A DNA stretch of 64,000 bases from Salegentibacter sp. (GTDB lineage Bacteria > Bacteroidota > Bacteroidia > Flavobacteriales > Flavobacteriaceae), in contig JAGXIH010000003.1 in NCBI GenBank assembly GCA_024635795.1, positions 1 to 64,000 of the forward strand, given 5' to 3'. The notes below the pieces were generated by a model, which was not told where the DNA came from, did no database searches, and saw nothing but the letters and a program-made list of their open reading frames with translations. Shown piece after piece: positions 60,667 through 64,000 of the stretch; positions within the stretch are counted from its first letter, which is position 1, and every line of letters begins with the position of its first letter. The position numbers were made by a program, and so were the translations under genes.

Positions 60667-61959
60667 TTATACCAATGCTTTTTTCCCTATTTTAGAAAAT
60701 GCTTCTTTTAGGTCGTTTTTCAGGTCTTCCACATCTTCCAGCCCAACTGAAAGCCGTATAAGATCTTTAGTAACTCCTGTTGTCGCTTGTTGTTCTTCAC
60801 TGAGCTGTTGATGTGTAGTGCTGGCAGGATGAATAATCAGGGATTTCGTATCACCAATATTGGCCACCAAAGAAAAGAGCTTGGTCTCATCAGCTACTAT
60901 TTTGGCCGATTCGTAGCCACCATCAACCCCAAAGGTCACTACCCCGCTTTGTCCCTTCGGAAGATATTGCTTGGCCAGCTTGTAATATTCACTGCTTTCC
61001 AGTCCGGGATAATTCACCCACTTTACTTCCGGTTGCTCCTGAAGCCATTTTGCCAGTTCCAGTGCGTTTTCACTATGCTGCTTGATGCGTATCTCCAGGG
61101 TTTCCAAGCCTTGAATGATCTGGAAAGCATTAAACGGACTCAAAGCCGCGCCGTGATCTCTCAATCCTTCAATACGTACTTTAGCGATAAAGGCAGCTTC
61201 CTTAAGCGCCTCGTGGTAAACCAGGCCGTGATAACCCGGAGAAGGCTCGGTAAATTCGGGAAACTTCCCGTTTGCCCAGTCAAATCTTCCGGCATCGATT
61301 ATCGCGCCGCCCAGGGCGGTTCCATTTCCGTTGATGTATTTTGTTAGGGATTCGATCACGATATCGGCGCCGTGCTCTATGGGTTTCAGAAGTGATGGGG
61401 TTGCCACGGTATTATCGACGATAAAAGGAACTTTAAATTTTTTAGCTTCCGCAGAGATCGCTTTAAGATCAAGTACGTCCAGCTTTGGATTACCCAGGGA
61501 CTCCACAAAGAACACCCGGGTATTTTCTTTGGCCACTTTGCTGAAATTTTCCGGATTGCCGGGGTCCACAAAGGTGGTGGTAATTCCAAAACGGGGCAGA
61601 GTCACATTCAGCAGGTTATAGGTCCCACCATACAAACTGTTGGAGGCCACGATATGATCCCCGGCTTTCAGCAGAGTTAACAATGTGGTATTTATTGCCG
61701 CCGTTCCTGAAGCGGTTACCACTGCTGCGATTCCACCTTCCAGCGCGGCAAGTCGCTGTTCAAGAATATCATTGGTGGGATTATTAATTCGGGTGTAAAT
61801 GAATCCCGGCTCGGCCAGGGAAAAAAGATCAGCGGCGTGTTGGGAGTTCTTAAATACGTAGGAAGTAGATTGATAAAGCGGCACTGCTCTGGTTCCGGCG
61901 CTGGTTGTTACATCGTGTCCTGCGTGAAGGGCGTTGGTTGAAAATTTTTGAGTACTCAT
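60667..61959 (-). CDS. metY: O-acetylhomoserine sulfhydrylase (MetY type)
   Basis: 430 residues of the Cys/Met-metabolism PLP family (fold type I). TRAVPLYQSTSYVFKNSQHAADLF, the YTRINNPTNDILEQRLAALEGG stretch, VFFVESLGNPKLDVLDLKAI, VDNTVATPSLLKPIEHGADIVIESLTKYINGNGTALGG (PLP lysine in SLTKY) and NIGDTKSLIIHPASTTHQQLS. It makes homocysteine from O-acetylhomoserine and sulfide, consuming sulfide from the cys pathway. As first structural gene of the met operon it is preceded by two methionine-rich leader peptides with terminators. Confidence 0.93.
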   Translation of the reverse strand: MSTQKFSTNALHAGHDVTTSAGTRAVPLYQSTSYVFKNSQHAADLFSLAEPGFIYTRINNPTNDILEQRLAALEGGIAAVVTASGTAAINTTLLTLLKAGDHIVASNSLYGGTYNLLNVTLPRFGITTTFVDPGNPENFSKVAKENTRVFFVESLGNPKLDVLDLKAISAEAKKFKVPFIVDNTVATPSLLKPIEHGADIVIESLTKYINGNGTALGGAIIDAGRFDWANGKFPEFTEPSPGYHGLVYHEALKEAAFIAKVRIEGLRDHGAALSPFNAFQIIQGLETLEIRIKQHSENALELAKWLQEQPEVKWVNYPGLESSEYYKLAKQYLPKGQSGVVTFGVDGGYESAKIVADETKLFSLVANIGDTKSLIIHPASTTHQQLSEEQQATTGVTKDLIRLSVGLEDVEDLKNDLKEAFSKIGKKALV

Positions 61960-62018
61960 GATATTAGTTTTTTAAAGTTTGATTTCTGTTTAAGATGCCC
62001 GTCCTTTGATAAGGATTC

Positions 62019-62034
62019 CCGCCTTCGCGGGAAT
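62019..62034. repeat. REP-like palindrome (cccgccttcgcggg)
   Basis: ttcccgccttcgcgggaa: arms of eight bases around a two-base loop. The same element recurs at 62219-62235 in reversed orientation, and related tttccgtcttcacggaaa copies lie at 62280 and 62315. Confidence 0.75.
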
Positions 62035-62047
62035 TTATGCCAGGCAT

Positions 62048-62083
62048 AAAAAAATCCCCCTGGTTTCGCTATTACCAGGGGGA
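62048..62083 (-). terminator. Attenuator terminator B before metY
   Basis: Perfect 10-bp stem tccccctggt (62055-62064) with accaggggga (62074-62083), loop ttcgctatt; an A-run at 62048-62054 gives the U-tract on the minus strand. It lies between leader B and metY. Its 5' arm and loop (minus strand CTGGTAATAG, 62069-62078) are also complementary to leader B codons. Confidence 0.88.
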
Positions 62084-62110
62084 CTTGAATTGAACTCTAA
62101 ATAAACTAAG

Positions 62111-62203
62111 TTACATTCGCTTCTGGCAATAGCATTTCATGTGCATACACATCATCATAATGGGCATTATCATTTTTTTTGCTATTGACAGGTTGTTACT
62201 CAT
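62111..62203 (-). CDS. Methionine-rich leader peptide B of the met operon
   Basis: 30 codons on the minus strand, from MSNNLSIAKK onward, with Met at 1, 11, 13, 16, 17, 18, 20, 22 and 30 (nine of 30) and Cys at 19, 24 and 26. It ends with TAA at 62111. Two conflicting helices flank it: CAATAGCA (62180-62187) with TGCTATTG (62127-62134), 8 bp; and CTATTGCCAG (62123-62132) with CTGGTAATAG (62069-62078) of the terminator, 10 bp with one wobble. A stalled ribosome would decide which forms. This is the classical layout for amino-acid attenuation, here for methionine. Confidence 0.82.
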   Translation of the reverse strand: MSNNLSIAKKMIMPIMMMCMHMKCYCQKRM

Positions 62204-62218
62204 TCTTTCTTTTTTATG

Positions 62219-62335
62219 TTCCCGCGAAGGCGGGAATCTTTACTCTTTTTTATTCTTCTTTATTCTTCTCCTTTTAGATTTCCGTCTTCACGGAAATGAC
62301 TTTTTGTTTTTTTGATTTCCGTCTTCACGGAAAAG
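62219..62335. repeat. Three REP-like palindromes between the two met attenuators
   Basis: Elements ttcccgcgaaggcgggaa (62219-62236), then two copies of tttccgtcttcacggaaa (about 62280-62297 and 62317-62334). AT-rich ctttattcttctt-type simple sequence lies between the first and second. They part leader A and its terminator from leader B. Confidence 0.75.
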
Positions 62336-62349
62336 ACAAATTATTATAT

Positions 62350-62380
62350 AAAAAAAGCCGCTACGGTGGCAGCGGCTTTT
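62350..62380 (-). terminator. Attenuator terminator A before metY
   Basis: A 10-bp stem aaaagccgct (62353-62362) with agcggctttt (62371-62380), loop acggtggc, with an A-run (62350-62356). It follows leader A by 18 bases. GCAGCG in the leader (62414-62419) and CGCTGC in the terminator arm (62369-62374) can pair instead. Confidence 0.85.
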
Positions 62381-62398
62381 GCAAATATCTTTTCAGTT

Positions 62399-62470
62399 TT
62401 ATGCAATAGTGCGCGCTGCGGAGGCTTTCCACATCATCATACGCATCATATTGCAAATAAACTTGTACAT
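62399..62470 (-). CDS. Methionine-rich leader peptide A of the met operon
   Basis: 23 codons on the minus strand: starts MYKFICN, then MMRMMMW and KASAARTIA, TAA at 62399. Six Met codons (1, 8, 9, 11, 12, 13), five of them packed within six residues. The 5' part TGCAATA (62449-62455) can pair with TATTGCA (62402-62408) over the Met codons, while GCAGCG (62414-62419) can pair with CGCTGC of terminator A, so two exclusive states exist. Its start codon follows a full promoter at 62490-62521 by 19 bases. Function as a methionine-sensing leader is inferred from composition, position and pairing. Confidence 0.82.
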   Translation of the reverse strand: MYKFICNMMRMMMWKASAARTIA

Positions 62471-62489
62471 TTCGTTGTTTTGTTGGCTA

Positions 62490-62521
62490 CAAAGATAAGG
62501 GCACATTCTTTTAATATCCAA
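62490..62521 (-). promoter_or_regulatory. Promoter of the met operon
   Basis: On the minus strand TTG (62519-62521), 21 bases, TATCTTTG (62490-62497): a perfect Bacteroidota match. The start near 62483 lies before leader A, so both leaders would be in the same transcript. Confidence 0.8.
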
Positions 62522-62671
62522 GCAGAATACTAATTTTTACGAAATATTTATTTTAAGCGAAATAAACTCTGTTTTTCAGAAAATAAACATAGCTTTCCTT
62601 AAATTATTTCAGAATTGAGCAGTAAACTCCCGGCGGGATAGATTTCAGAATTAAACTTTGAAAAAGAAATA

Positions 62672-62699
62672 TTGAATCCCACTTATTTTTATACATTTG
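62672..62699 (+). promoter_or_regulatory. Promoter of metK
   Basis: TTG (62672-62674), 17 bases, TACATTTG (62692-62699): full match to the Bacteroidota form. The start near 62706 is just ahead of the riboswitch-like RNA. Confidence 0.8.
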
Positions 62700-62713
62700 T
62701 CACCGTATAATTT

Positions 62714-62810
62714 AAAGGGAAGGATTTGACTGATTGCAACCCTATATGCACTTAGGTGTATTGAAAAATGCTAAAGCAGTAATACTACTCCTGTTAGCAC
62801 CACGTCAAAT
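62714..62810 (+). ncRNA. SAM-II-like riboswitch upstream of metK
   Basis: The core GATTTGACTGATTGCAA (62723-62739) closely follows the SAM-II core as I recall it (GAUUUaACcGuAUUGCAA), and AAATGCTAAAGC downstream (62766-62777) matches its GCUAAA strand. A P1-like AGGG/CCCT (62716-62719 with 62740-62743) and the TTTG-AC to G-CTAAA pseudoknot (including the U.A, G.U change) can be drawn. A side hairpin ATGCAC/GTGTAT (62746-62751, 62756-62761) sits in the long loop. Downstream, ATTTGAC (62724-62730) pairs with GTCAAAT (62804-62810) and TGCTAA (62769-62774) with TTAGCA (62794-62799): both would break the pseudoknot, so they could be the alternative fold. Next to metK the ligand would be SAM. Confidence 0.7.
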
Positions 62811-62843
62811 TCCGCCCATAATTCTATAATACTTAAAAGAAAT

Positions 62844-64000
62844 ATGGCTTATTTATTTACTTCTGAAAGCGTTTCTGAAGGACACCCCGATAAGATCGCC
62901 GACCAGATAAGCGATACCCTACTCGATAATTTTCTTGCTTTTGACGAAAACTCAAAAGTTGCCTGCGAAACCCTGGTAACAACCGGACAGGTTGTTCTTG
63001 CCGGTGAAGTTCGCAGTGATACTTACCTGGATGTGCAAACCATAGCACGGGATGTGATCAATGATATAGGGTATACTAAAGGTGCCTATAAATTCAGCGG
63101 GGATTCCTGTGGCGTAATCTCGCTTATTCACGAACAGTCCCAGGAGATCAATCAGGGAGTGGATCGCGGAAATAAAGAAGAGCAAGGCGCCGGCGATCAG
63201 GGAATGATGTTCGGTTATGCAACTAGCGAAACCCAAAACTATATGCCTCTCGCCTTAGATATTTCTCATAAGATTCTTATCGAGCTGGCAAAAATAAGAC
63301 GGGAGGAAAAAGAAATAACTTACCTCCGCCCCGATTCTAAAAGCCAGGTAACCATAGAATACAACGACGAAAATATTCCGCAGAAAATAGTGGCCATTGT
63401 AGTATCTACCCAGCACGACGAGTTCGATGAAAATGATGATAAGATGCTAGCCCAAATTAAAAAGGACATTCTCGAGATCCTTATCCCAAGGGTAAAAGAA
63501 CAGCTCCCTGAATATGTTCAAAAATTATTTAATAATGATATCACCTATCACATCAACCCTACCGGAAAGTTCGTTATCGGTGGGCCACACGGTGATGCCG
63601 GATTAACCGGGAGAAAGATCATCGTAGATACTTACGGAGGGAAAGGCGCTCATGGGGGCGGTGCTTTTTCTGGAAAAGACCCAAGTAAGGTTGACAGATC
63701 GGCTGCCTATGCTGCAAGACATATTGCCAAAAATTTAGTCGCTGCAGGAGTGGCCGATGAAATTCTGGTACAGGTTTCTTATGCCATTGGTGTGGTTGAA
63801 CCAACATCCATCTTTGTTGATACCTACGGGACTTCCAAAGTTGATCTCAAAAATGGAGAGATAGCAAAAAAAGTAAGAGAAATCTTCGATATGCGCCCTG
63901 CAGCCATTGAGGAACGTCTGAAGCTGCGCAACCCAATCTACCGCGAAACAGCTGCTTACGGGCATATGGGAAAAGAACCGAGAATATTAACCAAGGTATT
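62844..64000 (+). CDS. metK: S-adenosylmethionine synthetase (3' end beyond the window)
   Basis: 385 codons are seen, ending in the window edge; the family is about 415-425 residues, so some 30-40 are missing. It makes SAM from methionine and ATP. The start [21 protein letters not shown] is the family N-terminus; [74 protein letters not shown] and [10 protein letters not shown] follow. A promoter and a SAM-II-like RNA precede it, giving feedback on SAM. Divergent from the met operon. Confidence 0.97.
   Translation, partial: MAYLFTSESVSEGHPDKIADQISDTLLDNFLAFDENSKVACETLVTTGQVVLAGEVRSDTYLDVQTIARDVINDIGYTKGAYKFSGDSCGVISLIHEQSQEINQGVDRGNKEEQGAGDQGMMFGYATSETQNYMPLALDISHKILIELAKIRREEKEITYLRPDSKSQVTIEYNDENIPQKIVAIVVSTQHDEFDENDDKMLAQIKKDILEILIPRVKEQLPEYVQKLFNNDITYHINPTGKFVIGGPHGDAGLTGRKIIVDTYGGKGAHGGGAFSGKDPSKVDRSAAYAARHIAKNLVAAGVADEILVQVSYAIGVVEPTSIFVDTYGTSKVDLKNGEIAKKVREIFDMRPAAIEERLKLRNPIYRETAAYGHMGKEPRILTKV

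Noticed and set aside
60787-61347. Plus-strand 186-codon open frame inside metY
   Set aside because: Antisense shadow of a well-conserved gene; composition follows metY codon structure.
62630-62843. S-box (SAM-I) riboswitch before metK
   Set aside because: CAACC and GGTG words loosely recall the S-box, but its kink-turn and four-way junction motifs are absent, while the SAM-II core matches better.

Overview
The window reads as chromosomal DNA of a marine-type Flavobacteriaceae (Bacteroidota), in the broad neighbourhood of Gramella/Christiangramia or Salegentibacter; the genus is a guess. The basis is a Bacteroidota-type primary sigma factor, the gliding ATPase GldA, SusC/SusD pairs, and promoters of the Bacteroidota form TTG-N17-21-TAnnTTTG instead of the -35/-10 type. 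Genes are dense, and most run on the minus strand in long operons.

Layout. 0-3.6 kb: 3' part of rpoD, rpe, a YpdA-family oxidoreductase and two small minus-strand genes. 3.8-7.5 kb: a lone DNA adenine methyltransferase and an arsenic operon (DUF6428, arsR, arsC-like, acr3). 7.8-10.9 kb: a pcm / helical-repeat protein / erythromycin-esterase operon. 10.9-13.1 kb: a repeat-rich gap with tRNA-Arg(TCG) and a GatB/YqeY protein. 13.1-39.1 kb: a carbohydrate block. An esterase and a GH2 enzyme (plus strand) converge on a large minus-strand polysaccharide utilisation locus (PUL): membrane-spanning regulator, SusC, SusD, LamG surface protein, three GH144-like proteins, a metallophosphoesterase, an esterase, GH43 and GH3. 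A divergent sulfatase follows the regulator. The GH144 + GH3 core suggests beta-1,2-glucan, perhaps the decorated periplasmic glucans of other bacteria. 39.3-46.7 kb: two small acidic lipoproteins and housekeeping genes (polyprenyl synthase, rlmN, queA, aroA, a MazG-like gene, dtd, rsgA). 46.8-50.9 kb: a phenylalanine/tyrosine operon. 51.1-54.5 kb: gldA, a GIN-domain lipoprotein, a PagL-like lipid A deacylase and an OsmC protein. 54.6-64 kb: a sulfur block with sulfate activation (cysN, cysD, cysH), an Rrf2 regulator, hom-metX-metY and, divergently, metK, cut by the window end.

The most notable content is RNA-level control of amino-acid genes, found by reading the gaps. (1) Upstream of pheA is a 25-codon leader with the run FFYFYFYF, followed by an intrinsic terminator and a plausible competing hairpin set. 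(2) Upstream of metY are two successive methionine-rich leader peptides (23 and 30 codons), each followed by its own terminator. For the nearer one, three mutually exclusive helices can be drawn, including a 10-bp antiterminator. (3) Upstream of metK is a SAM-II-like riboswitch with an alternative long-range fold, preceded by a good promoter. (4) The cys operon has a promoter whose start region carries a 7-bp inverted repeat, next to an Rrf2 gene. Sulfur amino-acid metabolism here is therefore apparently governed by two translating-ribosome sensors, one metabolite-sensing RNA and one protein repressor within about 5 kb.

Limits: all assignments come from reading the sequence and from family knowledge. 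No search, folding program or experiment was run. RNA structures are hand-drawn pairings.
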